NCBI RefSeq assembly: GCF_009909615.1
Contig: NZ_WWNE01000009.1
Location: forward strand, 1 to 64,000
Reading direction: 5' to 3'
Origin: Acidiluteibacter ferrifornacis
GTDB taxonomy: Bacteria > Bacteroidota > Bacteroidia > Flavobacteriales_E > Vicingaceae
Length of the DNA stretch: 64,000 bases
This document shows positions 1-9,083 of this stretch, one piece after another. How positions within the stretch are numbered: the stretch's first letter is position 1; every line of letters begins with the position of its first letter. The notes beneath the pieces are model-generated. The model saw only the letters and a list, made by a program, of their open reading frames with translations, was not told the DNA's origin and searched no databases. Position numbers and translations under genes: made by a program.

Positions 1-39
1 AAATTGACTAAAGTATTTACTATACTTTTACTTATACTT

Positions 40-250
40 CAATATTTTCAAAGAACTTTCGTGCCGTTTCCAACACTTACATCCTATTTATCTCGTAGCT
101 ACTTAAAGCTCACTCAATCTTATTTAGAACTCCCGTTTTTAAGGGGCTGCAAATGTAATAATTCATTTTAATTACCACAAGCTTTTTTCAAAACTTTTAT
201 TCGCAACTTTTCAAACCTTTCAATTCCCGTTTTTCGGGTCGACAAAAGTA
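40..250 (-). promoter_or_regulatory. Probable rRNA operon leader with tandem promoters, reading left out of the window
   Basis: On the minus strand there are two matches to the Bacteroidota -7 element TAnnTTTG: TACTTTTG at 250-243 and TACATTTG at 157-150. The second has a TTG at 180-178, 20 nt upstream. Between them is a small hairpin (CCCG/CGGG, 226-238). Downstream, at about 60-40, is GTTCTTTGAAAATATTG, which resembles the boxA-like segment seen just before 16S rRNA in this phylum. No protein gene lies in 1-456. I infer that a 16S gene begins just left of base 1; the rRNA itself is not in the window. Confidence 0.55.
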
Positions 251-456
251 ATACTATTTTTTAATTCGTAGTAGCACTTTTAAGAAAAAAATAACTTTTT
301 TTTCAACCATAAAAACTCGAATATTAAATGAACGTTTCCTTGAACGGGAGGCCAAAATTAAAACTAAATATTGATTCTGCAAGCATTTTTTTAATTTAAT
401 TTAAAACAAATTTAAAGCTCCCTTAATATCAACTATTTAATTTTTATCAATCATTC

Positions 457-1167
457 CTATGGTGTAGAATTGGATACGGGAAGAACTTTTCCATTGTAAA
501 CACTTCCCGCATTAACTGCAAAATCACAAATATAACTTGCCATATCAGCAGGTGAATTTGGTGAAATATAACCTGGAAAAGCATTCCTTAGCATTTCAGT
601 ATTAATAGAACCAAGAGCTAACGCATTAACATTAATAGAAGTATCTAGTAGTTCTTCTGCTAGACATTCCGTTATATTGGACAATGCAGCCTTCGAAGAA
701 CTGTATAACGAAAGACCCGGAAATTTTGAACTCCCTTGAAACCCACCCATACTGCTAATATTTACAACATGTGCTCTGACTGATTTTTTAAGTAAGGGTA
801 GTAGTGCTTGAGTCAAAAAATAAGGCGCGAGTGTGTTTACCTTATATATGGTAAGAGCATCATAGTAGGTATTTTCAGGAAATGCCTTATTGAATAAGAT
901 AGCCGAATTATTAATCAATATATCAACTGAGTCAAATTGCTTTGAAAACTTCTCCTTTATATTCAAATGGAAGTTCTCACTATTAAAATCAATTTTTTCA
1001 GTTGTTATGTCAATTCCATACTTATTCTTACAAATCGACTTTAGATTATTTAGTTTATCAACAGATCTAGCAATAGCCATCATATTCACTTCTGGGTAAA
1101 GGCTACAAAAGCGTAAAACTAACTCAAACCCGAGACCTTGACTTGCACCTGTTATTATAACATTCAT
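457..1167 (-). CDS. Short-chain dehydrogenase/reductase, coupled to the aromatic amino acid hydroxylase
   Basis: A classical SDR of 236 residues with a Rossmann fold. The cofactor loop TGASQGLG is at residues 6-13, NNSA (the NNAG position) at 86-89, the catalytic Ser near 138-139, and Tyr155/Lys159 in YSSSK. It has no signal peptide and should be cytosolic. Its ATG overlaps the stop codon of the upstream hydroxylase by one base (TAATG), so the two are probably translationally coupled. The partnership suggests reduction of a pterin, because known dihydropteridine and sepiapterin reductases are SDR proteins. That substrate is inference; the sequence alone only supports an NAD(P)-dependent SDR. 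Confidence 0.85.
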   Translation of the reverse strand: MNVIITGASQGLGFELVLRFCSLYPEVNMMAIARSVDKLNNLKSICKNKYGIDITTEKIDFNSENFHLNIKEKFSKQFDSVDILINNSAILFNKAFPENTYYDALTIYKVNTLAPYFLTQALLPLLKKSVRAHVVNISSMGGFQGSSKFPGLSLYSSSKAALSNITECLAEELLDTSINVNALALGSINTEMLRNAFPGYISPNSPADMASYICDFAVNAGSVYNGKVLPVSNSTP

Positions 1168-2924
1168 TAGACTTTTGTTGGAGTTTGGTTAAGGTATGCA
1201 TTCAAACCATTATTAATCAATGTAGCAATCTCAGGACGTTTATCACTTAGTTGGTATAAATGTCTTGTTATTTCATCTACAACTTCAGGACTTGATTTTT
1301 CCTTTGAAAGTAACTCAGCAATTTCTAATGGCAACAACCATTCGTTAAAATAATCTTTTTTAAGAATTGACCAAATTTCAAGCAAGGCCTCTTCAGAAAA
1401 AACATCTTCACGTATTTGCCTTACTTTACGATATAATGCATGTAACTTTTTTTCCTTATCGTTAAATATAATTTTCTGAGTTTTCTCTTCAGGAACCTTA
1501 AACTCAAGCTTAAATGCTTCCGCATCAGAAGGCCCATTGAAGACTGACTTAATTTGCGCACCAACAGCCATATCGTATAACCCCCAATCAGGACTGAAAA
1601 GAATTCGATCTCCATAGGTGACCGTACACTCTTTTAATGTCATGAGGATAACGTTTCCGTAGCGATTTTTTCTTAGCAAGTACAAATAGCCTTCTATTTT
1701 GACTCCACTTTCAAACTCCATTTTAATGGTTCGACCTGTTTCAATACCTTTTTCTTTTAATTCCGCATAAGACATTTTTTCGATGGGTTTTGTATAACCC
1801 AATAACATTCCGACGGGAGAGCCAAATCCATCACCATGCGCGTCTTTTCCATGTCCCACTAAAGCTTGATCGTAATATGCGAGCATTGTGGGACCAGTAG
1901 TTTGGACATATGCTAACTCTTCATTTTCATCAGTTATATAGTCAGTAAAAACCCCACATATCTGTAATCCTGAAGAATACTCGGCAGTAGCAACAGCCTT
2001 GGACTCAACTGCTAATTTAAGCCCATAAGCTCCTCCTCTCCTTAAGGCCATGGTATCGGCAAATTCATTCAGAACCCTAGTTAAGGTATTGAATGAGGGT
2101 GTAACATACAATTGAGGCTGAGGCTTAGTTATGTCAAAAGCCTGATCAGCCGCTGCTATTGAATATGGAATCTTCTTAACATCATCTTGCATGCAGGAAT
2201 AACTCTCTCCAATAGAAGAAAGCAAACCTGCCCCATAAATCTTTGGATCTTCAAGAGTTCCTATTAAGCCATATTCAACCGTCCACCAGTGCAGATTTCT
2301 AATTCTGCTCATTTCAGAAGGCTCACCCATATTTGCAGAAATTTCGTCTACCCATTTTTCTGCTTTTACGATGTCTTCTTCTTTCGTATTTGGGTTTTCT
2401 TTAATAATAGAAAGGTGACGAATTGCCTCATATAATTCATAGTCTTTGGCTGAGGACATTGCCTTCGCTCCTATTTCTCCAAAAAATCTCAAATACTCTG
2501 CATATTGAGGATCCGCTATAATTGGAGCATGACCTGCAGATTCGTGAATAATATCTGGTGCAGGTGTATATTCAATATGATCTATAGTACGAATATCTGC
2601 AGCAATAACTAAAACTTTATAAGCTTGAAATTCCATAAATGCTGATGGAGGGATAAATCCATCTACAGCAACTGCGGCCCAACCAATTTCTTTAAGAATC
2701 CTGTTCATGCCATACATTTCAGGAATTTCTTCAATATCGATACCAGTTTTCGCTAGCCCTTCTAAGTATGATCCATGGGCCACCTTAGAAAGGTAGTTTA
2801 CGTTTTGTCTCATCACATACCTCCATACAGCTTGGTCTTGCGCCGTATAATCAGCGCTACTTTGCTCCACAATAAATTGCTTCAAATGCGATGGCAATCT
2901 ATCTATCAACGGGTTACTTTCCAT
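1167..2924 (-). CDS. phhA: Aromatic amino acid hydroxylase (phenylalanine 4-monooxygenase type), long form
   Basis: Tetrahydropterin-dependent, non-haem iron monooxygenase, probably phenylalanine to tyrosine. The iron ligands are visible as His127 and His132 in HESAGHAP and Glu217 in WWTVEYG. The family segment YGAGLLSSIGE follows. The catalytic domain occupies roughly residues 30-330. At 585 residues it is about twice the length of proteobacterial PhhA; the last ~250 residues are a C-terminal extension without a motif I recognise. Long versions occur in Bacteroidota. Phe versus Trp or Tyr preference cannot be settled by eye. A SDR follows directly, and upstream only a degenerate -7 (TATCGTTG, 2945-2938) is seen. 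Confidence 0.9.
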   Translation of the reverse strand: MESNPLIDRLPSHLKQFIVEQSSADYTAQDQAVWRYVMRQNVNYLSKVAHGSYLEGLAKTGIDIEEIPEMYGMNRILKEIGWAAVAVDGFIPPSAFMEFQAYKVLVIAADIRTIDHIEYTPAPDIIHESAGHAPIIADPQYAEYLRFFGEIGAKAMSSAKDYELYEAIRHLSIIKENPNTKEEDIVKAEKWVDEISANMGEPSEMSRIRNLHWWTVEYGLIGTLEDPKIYGAGLLSSIGESYSCMQDDVKKIPYSIAAADQAFDITKPQPQLYVTPSFNTLTRVLNEFADTMALRRGGAYGLKLAVESKAVATAEYSSGLQICGVFTDYITDENEELAYVQTTGPTMLAYYDQALVGHGKDAHGDGFGSPVGMLLGYTKPIEKMSYAELKEKGIETGRTIKMEFESGVKIEGYLYLLRKNRYGNVILMTLKECTVTYGDRILFSPDWGLYDMAVGAQIKSVFNGPSDAEAFKLEFKVPEEKTQKIIFNDKEKKLHALYRKVRQIREDVFSEEALLEIWSILKKDYFNEWLLPLEIAELLSKEKSSPEVVDEITRHLYQLSDKRPEIATLINNGLNAYLNQTPTKV

Positions 2925-3136
2925 AATCTTACTTTTACAACGATAAAATTAAGCAATTGAGTAGTCAGATTCAATAATAACCATGAAAACAAAAGCATTT
3001 TAGAAGATGAGGGTTCAATAATTTCTTAATGAATAAAAATTACATTCAACATAAATAATGAGCTAAATTACTTCTGCATTTTTAAAACTAAAATCAACAC
3101 CTTTTGACTAATTTTACCGCCATTAAATAATATTCT

Positions 3137-3322
3137 ATGTTCAGTAGTGGTCAGTTTTACTTCGCAATATTCTTTTTAGTCGCTTTTGTCATTGGAATGA
3201 TTTTCGCTTACCGAAAAGATATTCAGAAAAATCCAAAGTATTTCAAAGGCTCGTTCAAAATTCTGATCAGTTTCCTTATCATATACGGAATCTATTTTAT
3301 TCTCACTCGAGTGTTAGTCTAA
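3137..3322 (+). CDS. Small two-helix membrane protein
   Basis: A 61-residue protein with two hydrophobic helices (about residues 6-24 and 42-59) separated by a basic loop (YRKDIQKNPKYFKGS). The arrangement predicts both ends on the same side of the inner membrane. It looks like a small conserved Bacteroidota membrane protein rather than a chance ORF: composition is sensible, and it fills the gap between divergent and convergent neighbours. Its 3' end overlaps the Nudix gene tail by 9 nt on the opposite strand. Function unknown. Confidence 0.7.
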   Translation: MFSSGQFYFAIFFLVAFVIGMIFAYRKDIQKNPKYFKGSFKILISFLIIYGIYFILTRVLV

Positions 3323-3949
3323 TAAATCGATTAACTCTTGCACAATCATTGCTGTTGCTCCCCAAACAATTCGGTTATTGAATTGAAAACAGGGAACTTT
3401 TAACTTTGCTCCATTTGGAAGTGATATGGTAGTAGTCGTTAAATATTCATTTCCTAAAATATCATGAATAGGCACCTCTATAATTTCTGCCACTTCATAC
3501 TCATCTTTGACGAAAGTAGGTCTTGTATTTGTATAGCCGATAAAAGGCGAAATGAGAAAATTACTTGGAGGAACATACAATTCTGAAAGTTCTCCAATTA
3601 TGAAGACTTCTTTATCTAATATTTTCAGTTCCTCATTAGCTTCTCTTAATGCTGTTTGGACTAAGTCTCTATCCGTTTCTTCCTTTTTCCCGCCAGGAAA
3701 CCCGACTTGAGCTGAATGAACGCCATCATAACTTTGTCTCAGAATAAAAACAACATGAGGAATTTCGTTTATGGGATAGAATAAAATTAATACCGCACTT
3801 TCGCGATATGCCTTGTTCTTTTTGACTTCTGATGCCAATGGTCGATTGTAAGACATCATCTTCTGATGCGCCAAATCTCCAGGCAACTCATTATTCAAAC
3901 GATTCTTTAAATCGGTAATAAAAAATTCAAATTTTGAGTTTACTTCCAC
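3314..3949 (-). CDS. Nudix hydrolase, CoA pyrophosphatase type (NudL-like)
   Basis: A 211-residue Nudix protein. The Nudix box lies at about residues 86-108 (GGKKEETD then LREANEEL). The preceding segment RQSYDGVHSAQVGFPGG is the signature that separates CoA pyrophosphatases (UPF0035) from other Nudix enzymes. Expected reaction: cleavage of CoA or acyl-CoA into phosphopantetheine and 3',5'-ADP, in the cytosol. The start overlaps the end of the upstream WG-repeat gene by 10 nt, so the two are co-transcribed, although no functional link is obvious. Confidence 0.85.
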   Translation of the reverse strand: MEVNSKFEFFITDLKNRLNNELPGDLAHQKMMSYNRPLASEVKKNKAYRESAVLILFYPINEIPHVVFILRQSYDGVHSAQVGFPGGKKEETDRDLVQTALREANEELKILDKEVFIIGELSELYVPPSNFLISPFIGYTNTRPTFVKDEYEVAEIIEVPIHDILGNEYLTTTTISLPNGAKLKVPCFQFNNRIVWGATAMIVQELIDLLD

Positions 3950-6054
3950 ACGATTTGTCCCTTTATTCTATTATAAACTTCAACTGAGTTTAATGTAGCA
4001 CATTTAATTAAATTCTCGTCGATCACTTCAATAGACTGATAATATTTCGGCAAAATAGGAACGAAATCCATGGATAATAGATTCTTCTCCATACCCTTTT
4101 CAACCAAATACCCTAACTTGTCTATCCATTTTATCGAATTGTATTCAAATGGCAGCAATTGTTTACCATCTTCATTTATGATGCCGAAGCCCATATCATT
4201 TCTTACAATTGCTTTTCCATTGATAAATTCACCTGCAAATTCATAATCATAAGAAATTACCAATCTAGTTTCCGGGTTCATATATCCCCATTTACCTTTT
4301 TTCTTAACAGCAGTTAAGCCTTTTGGGAGGTAAGCTCCAATGGCGTCGAATATGGCTGGAACAACTTTCTCTCCTGTAGTATCAATTATCCCAATCTTAC
4401 CCTTAGTTATTACCTTGGCAAATCCTTCTTTCGAAAATTTACTAAAACTTAGGGCTTCAGGAATAAAGTCAAAACTCATGGTTGAAATCAATTTACCTTT
4501 CTCGTTAATAAAAGAATATTTGTTAGTAGAATCGGCAACCAAAGCATATCCATTGGAAAATTCAGATATATTTTCGAATTGAAAATCTACAATCATAGAG
4601 CCATTATTGGCAAAAACTCCATATTTCGACCCAACTCTAGCCCTTGCTAAACCATCAACATTAAAAGGTTCTATCCAATCCGCAATAAAATCAATAACAG
4701 CCTCACCTTTTAAATTAATAATCCCCTTCTTACCGTTCATTTCAGCATAAGCATATCCATTTTGGAATGCCCCAGCTGATTGATAAATAAGTGGTATTTC
4801 TATCACTCCATTTTTACCAATATATCCAAAGTAATTATTTTTTGAAATTAAAGCCAAACCGTCATTAAAAATCCCAATTTCATCGTATTCTAAAGGTAAA
4901 ATCAATTGATTGAGTTTGTTGATCAATCCAAATTTCCCTTGTTTGCTTACCACCGCTATTCCATTATTGAAACGCTCTATTTCTGAATATTCAAATGGAA
5001 TGATTACGGTTCCTTGCTTATTAATAGCTCCTACAAAGTCATCCTTTTCAACAATAGCAATCCCTTCAGAGAAAAAATCTGCCCAATCAAACTCAAAAGG
5101 TAACATTTCAGAACCTTCTTTATCAATAAACCCATACTTATTATCTCGTTTAATGGGGTAAAATTTCTTTGCAGCTAATTCAAAATCAACCATCAACTCA
5201 TCCATGAAAGGATAATTGGGGTAATCCAAACGGAACTCTGCAATTTTCTCTGCGGTATACTCACGGGTATACAATTTATAGATATTCCGCCAAGCAATAT
5301 TAACATTCCTATTGGACGGATAATTTTTAACGAACTCTACATAATCTTTGACTTGCCCCTTTGCAGTTGTTCTCTTATAGATTTCATCTTGTGCCTTATT
5401 TGCAAACGGGCTTTCTGGATATTGTTCTAAAAAAGTGGAATAGCTTTCTATTGATTGACTATGTGTAATGGATTCATACAAACTTAACTCATAATTAGCT
5501 CTAGCTTCAGACAGTTGAGAAGCGTTGGGGTATCTTTCCATAAACATAAAATAAGCTTCTGGTGTACCGATTTCTTTAGTTTGCTCAAATGCTAACTCAT
5601 TTCTTAAGGAAACAACCACTTCTAATTGTTTTGCATCAGAATAGTTTGAGATAAAGTGATTGTATCCCTTAATGCTATTTTTCTTAAGTACTTCTTTAAA
5701 CTTTTTATGATGAATAGAATCTTTTAATAGCAAAATTGCAGTAGAATCAAATCCATACTCTTTGTACTTTTGCAACTTTCGATCGGACACATTTGGAAAG
5801 AACTGTTCAGATAATTGAATGTATTTTTTTGCAGAATCGAGGGCATAAAATGGATTATTATTTGTTGAGTAAATAATAGATAAACCATAAGCTGCAGCAG
5901 CATCATGTCGATTTACTTTTTTCTCAAAAAGCTCCTTTGCTTTAAAATAATTATAAATTTCTAATGCTTTAAAAGCACGTTCTACTTTTCCTGCGAAAGA
6001 AACTGAAGAGAAAAGTAGTATATTAGTAAATAGAAGTAGTAACTGCTTTTGCAT
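3940..6054 (-). CDS. Exported WG-repeat protein with N-terminal helical repeats
   Basis: A 704-residue protein with an N-terminal signal peptide (hydrophobic residues 4-19, then SVSFAG). Residues 25-280 are helical, tetratricopeptide-like, and resemble outer-membrane assembly TPR proteins. From about residue 295 to 660 come roughly nine WG-type beta repeats, recognisable as units such as KYGFIDKEG, KFGLINKLN, YFGYIGKNG, KIGIIDTTG and KWGYMNPE, each followed by a 'P-x-x-[FY]-[DE]' segment. WG repeats are taken as a scaffold or binding surface; no enzyme motif is present. It is probably periplasmic or surface-exposed. First gene of an operon with the Nudix hydrolase. Confidence 0.8.
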   Translation of the reverse strand: MQKQLLLLFTNILLFSSVSFAGKVERAFKALEIYNYFKAKELFEKKVNRHDAAAAYGLSIIYSTNNNPFYALDSAKKYIQLSEQFFPNVSDRKLQKYKEYGFDSTAILLLKDSIHHKKFKEVLKKNSIKGYNHFISNYSDAKQLEVVVSLRNELAFEQTKEIGTPEAYFMFMERYPNASQLSEARANYELSLYESITHSQSIESYSTFLEQYPESPFANKAQDEIYKRTTAKGQVKDYVEFVKNYPSNRNVNIAWRNIYKLYTREYTAEKIAEFRLDYPNYPFMDELMVDFELAAKKFYPIKRDNKYGFIDKEGSEMLPFEFDWADFFSEGIAIVEKDDFVGAINKQGTVIIPFEYSEIERFNNGIAVVSKQGKFGLINKLNQLILPLEYDEIGIFNDGLALISKNNYFGYIGKNGVIEIPLIYQSAGAFQNGYAYAEMNGKKGIINLKGEAVIDFIADWIEPFNVDGLARARVGSKYGVFANNGSMIVDFQFENISEFSNGYALVADSTNKYSFINEKGKLISTMSFDFIPEALSFSKFSKEGFAKVITKGKIGIIDTTGEKVVPAIFDAIGAYLPKGLTAVKKKGKWGYMNPETRLVISYDYEFAGEFINGKAIVRNDMGFGIINEDGKQLLPFEYNSIKWIDKLGYLVEKGMEKNLLSMDFVPILPKYYQSIEVIDENLIKCATLNSVEVYNRIKGQIVWK

Positions 6055-6124
6055 GATTACGTATATAAATTGACTGCGAAATTAATTAAACAAAATAGAT
6101 GCTACATCTCTCTTAACTTCTTAT

Positions 6125-7582
6125 ATGATTAATCGATTTTCATTTTTACTTGGCATATACTCCATTCTTTTAATAGGATTATTACTTGCCTGTGGTGACA
6201 AAAAAACACCGAAAATTGAGCAAAAAGAAGCTAAACAAAAATATGACATAGAGACCATCAAAGAAAAGGGAGTCTTACGTGCATTAATCGACTACAGCTC
6301 AACAAGCTACTTCGTTTATAAAGGCCAGCCGATGGGGTATGAATACGAGCTACTTGAGACCTTCGCTAATTATATTGATGTAGACTTAGAAGTTATTCCT
6401 GTAAAAAACTTAGACGATATTATTACTCTACTCAACACCTACCAAGGAGATGTAATTGCAGCGAATTGGACAGTAACTAAAGAGCGTGCAAAAGAAGTTA
6501 AGTTCACCCAACTAAATAATCTAACCGAACAAGTTTTGATTCAGCGAAAACCTGATGGCTATCAGAACATGAGTAAAGCTAAATTAAATTCTCTATTGTT
6601 AACTTCTGTAACAGAATTGGCAGGCAAAGAAGTCTATGTTCGTAAAAACTCCTCATTTTACTCTAGATTAGTGAACCTATCAGATGAGATTGGTGCAGAA
6701 ATAGATATAAAAACCGTGGACGGTGACATTAGTACGGAAACATTAATTGAACAAGTATCTAAAGGAGAAATTGACTATACTATCGCCGATAGGAATATCG
6801 CAAGGATTAATACTTCCTTCTTTAATAATATTGATATTAGCTTATCTGTTAGTTTAAAACAACGAATTTCGTGGGCTGTACGAAAAAACTCTCCAGAATT
6901 AGCAGCTGCTATTGACGAATGGCTAACAGAGTTTAAAAAAACAGTTGAATTTAAATACCTCTATCAAAAATACTTTAAAAATATCTATTCCTACAGGAAT
7001 CGTGTGATAAGTGACTTTTATAGTGCCAAAAGTGGAATCATTTCTCCATTTGACGATATTATAAAAGACAAAACCAAGGCGATCAATTGGGATTGGCGTT
7101 TAATAGCAGCTTTAATCTATCAAGAATCACAATTTGACCCATCAGTAGTTTCATGGGCTGGAGCATCAGGCCTTATGCAATTAATGCCGACTACTGCCCA
7201 ACAATTTGGAATAGACAGCAACTCTACCAACGCTGATCAGATTGAAGCAGGAATTAAATATTTAAAATACTTAGACAACGAATTAAAGGAAAAGGTATTT
7301 GACCCCAATGAGAGAATTAAATTTGTTTTGGCTGCCTATAATGTGGGGTTAGGTCATATTTGGGATGCTATGCGTTTGGCAGAAAAATACGAGTTAGATC
7401 CAATGGTTTGGGATGGAAATGTGGCAGAGATGCTCAAAAATAAATCAAAACCCAAATACTATAAAGATCCAGTAGTAAGGCATGGTTACTGTCGAGGAAG
7501 AGAACCTTATTACTATGTGAAAGAAGTGATAGAAAGATTCAAGCACTATGAAAATGTAACTGATTCTATCAATTCAAAGTGA
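6125..7582 (+). CDS. mltF: Membrane-bound lytic murein transglycosylase F (MltF-like lipoprotein)
   Basis: A 485-residue lipoprotein with a lipobox ending at Cys23 (LLAC). It has the two MltF domains: a periplasmic solute-binding (SBP_bac_3-like) domain at about residues 40-285, and a C-terminal SLT (goose-lysozyme-like) domain at about 315-470. The catalytic Glu is Glu334 in QESQFDP, followed by the family motif SGLMQLMP and later AAYNVGLGH. It cleaves peptidoglycan glycan strands to 1,6-anhydro products at the outer membrane. It is transcribed divergently from the WG-repeat gene, 70 nt away, and appears monocistronic. Confidence 0.92.
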   Translation: MINRFSFLLGIYSILLIGLLLACGDKKTPKIEQKEAKQKYDIETIKEKGVLRALIDYSSTSYFVYKGQPMGYEYELLETFANYIDVDLEVIPVKNLDDIITLLNTYQGDVIAANWTVTKERAKEVKFTQLNNLTEQVLIQRKPDGYQNMSKAKLNSLLLTSVTELAGKEVYVRKNSSFYSRLVNLSDEIGAEIDIKTVDGDISTETLIEQVSKGEIDYTIADRNIARINTSFFNNIDISLSVSLKQRISWAVRKNSPELAAAIDEWLTEFKKTVEFKYLYQKYFKNIYSYRNRVISDFYSAKSGIISPFDDIIKDKTKAINWDWRLIAALIYQESQFDPSVVSWAGASGLMQLMPTTAQQFGIDSNSTNADQIEAGIKYLKYLDNELKEKVFDPNERIKFVLAAYNVGLGHIWDAMRLAEKYELDPMVWDGNVAEMLKNKSKPKYYKDPVVRHGYCRGREPYYYVKEVIERFKHYENVTDSINSK

Positions 7583-7817
7583 AATAGAAGTATTGAACTA
7601 TAAAACTTCCATACATTATAATACATTCTCCTAGTATTTATGTTCTTTATTAATAAAATAGAAGTCAATAAATCAAACGAAGACGACTGTACAGCTATAG
7701 CTAATAAAGCAAACATTAGAATTAAAAAATTCTCCATTCCTCAATTATTCTAGAGCGCACCCTATCAATGAAATTGATGAGAATCAATTAAGCGTTAAAT
7801 TTGGTTTATCTTATGAG

Positions 7818-7847
7818 TTGATTCCGGCGAACTAAACCATATTTTTG
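7818..7847 (+). promoter_or_regulatory. Bacteroidota promoter for the M16 peptidase operon
   Basis: TTG at 7818-7820, 19 nt spacer, TATTTTTG at 7840-7847. Both elements and the spacing fit the -33/-7 consensus. The ATG of the M16 gene follows only 4 nt after the -7 element, so the transcript should start at or next to the start codon. Confidence 0.7.
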
Positions 7848-7851
7848 CAAT

Positions 7852-9081
7852 ATGGAATTTGTAATATTTGAACTAGAGAACGGGATTCGAGTAGTTCACA
7901 AACAAGTAAAATCAACAAAAGTTGCCCACCTTGGGCTTTTCATTAATGCAGGTTCAAGAGATGAGCAGGATAGTGAAAAGGGATTGGCACATTTTATAGA
8001 ACACACCATTTTTAAAGGAACTAAAAAAAGGAAGTCGTTTCACATTTTGAATCGCTTGGATAGTGTAGGTGGAGAATTGGAAGCATACACCACTAAGGAA
8101 GAAACGGTGTTTCATGCTTCATTCTTAAAGGAACATTTAAATAGGGCTGCGGAACTCATCGCCGACATCACCTTCAACTCCGTTTTTCCAAAAAAAGAGA
8201 TTATCAAGGAGAAAGATGTCATTATTGATGAAATTGCATCTTATTTAGATAGTCCTTATGATCAGATTTATGATGACTTCGAAGAGTTAGTTTTTGGAAA
8301 ACATCCTTTAGGAAGTAATATTCTTGGAACAGAAAAGCATTTAAAATCTTTTACTCAACAAAGTATCCATAATTTTATGAATCGATTGTATGCCACTGAA
8401 GAAATGGTGATCAGTTCAGTTGGTGCTTTTTCGGAGAAGAGATTAAAGGAAACTTTGGAAAAACATTTCAATGCTCCTATACAGAGAAAAAGAAATCATC
8501 AACGTGAAACTTTTGAAACCTATCGAAAAGTAGAACAATCTATTCAAAAAGACCATTACCAAAGTCATTACATCTGCGGAAATATGGCTTATAGCACAGT
8601 CGAAGACAAAAAGAATGGGATGATTCTTTTGAATAATCTGATTGGAGGTCCTGCAATGAATAGTATACTAAACATGGAAGTTAGGGAACGATTAGGTTAT
8701 ACGTATAATATAGAATCCAATTATTCCATTTATTCAGATTGTGGGCTATTCTCCATTTATTTAGGGACGGATCAACAGTATTTGGATAAAACAATCGCCG
8801 TTGTGAATAAAGCATTAAAGAAATTGAGAGAAAATGAGCTAAGTGTTAGAAAGCTATCACAAGCTAAAAAGCAAATTATAGGACAAATGGCCTTAGGAAG
8901 AGAAAATAATCAAGCCTTGATGTTGTCTTATGGAAAAAGTTTGATGGTACACAATAGAATTTCTACTTTAGAGGAAATCATTGCCAAAGTAGAATCAATT
9001 ACGGCACAAGAAGTATTAACGATAGCGAATGAAATTTTAAATACCAACAACTTTAGTCATTTGGCTTATATCAATAAATAA
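7852..9081 (+). CDS. M16 family zinc metallopeptidase
   Basis: A 409-residue pitrilysin-family peptidase of the single-repeat bacterial (processing peptidase-like) type. The inverted zinc motif HFIEH is at residues 47-51 and the third ligand is Glu127 (IDEIAS). The C-terminal inactive domain carries the usual 'R-x-x-LGYTY' element (RERLGYTYN). No signal peptide, so it is cytosolic as predicted. The start codon sits 4 nt after a strong promoter. An O-methyltransferase follows after 2 nt and meaB after that, so it is first of a three-gene operon. Confidence 0.9.
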   Translation: MEFVIFELENGIRVVHKQVKSTKVAHLGLFINAGSRDEQDSEKGLAHFIEHTIFKGTKKRKSFHILNRLDSVGGELEAYTTKEETVFHASFLKEHLNRAAELIADITFNSVFPKKEIIKEKDVIIDEIASYLDSPYDQIYDDFEELVFGKHPLGSNILGTEKHLKSFTQQSIHNFMNRLYATEEMVISSVGAFSEKRLKETLEKHFNAPIQRKRNHQRETFETYRKVEQSIQKDHYQSHYICGNMAYSTVEDKKNGMILLNNLIGGPAMNSILNMEVRERLGYTYNIESNYSIYSDCGLFSIYLGTDQQYLDKTIAVVNKALKKLRENELSVRKLSQAKKQIIGQMALGRENNQALMLSYGKSLMVHNRISTLEEIIAKVESITAQEVLTIANEILNTNNFSHLAYINK

Positions 9082-9083
9082 AA

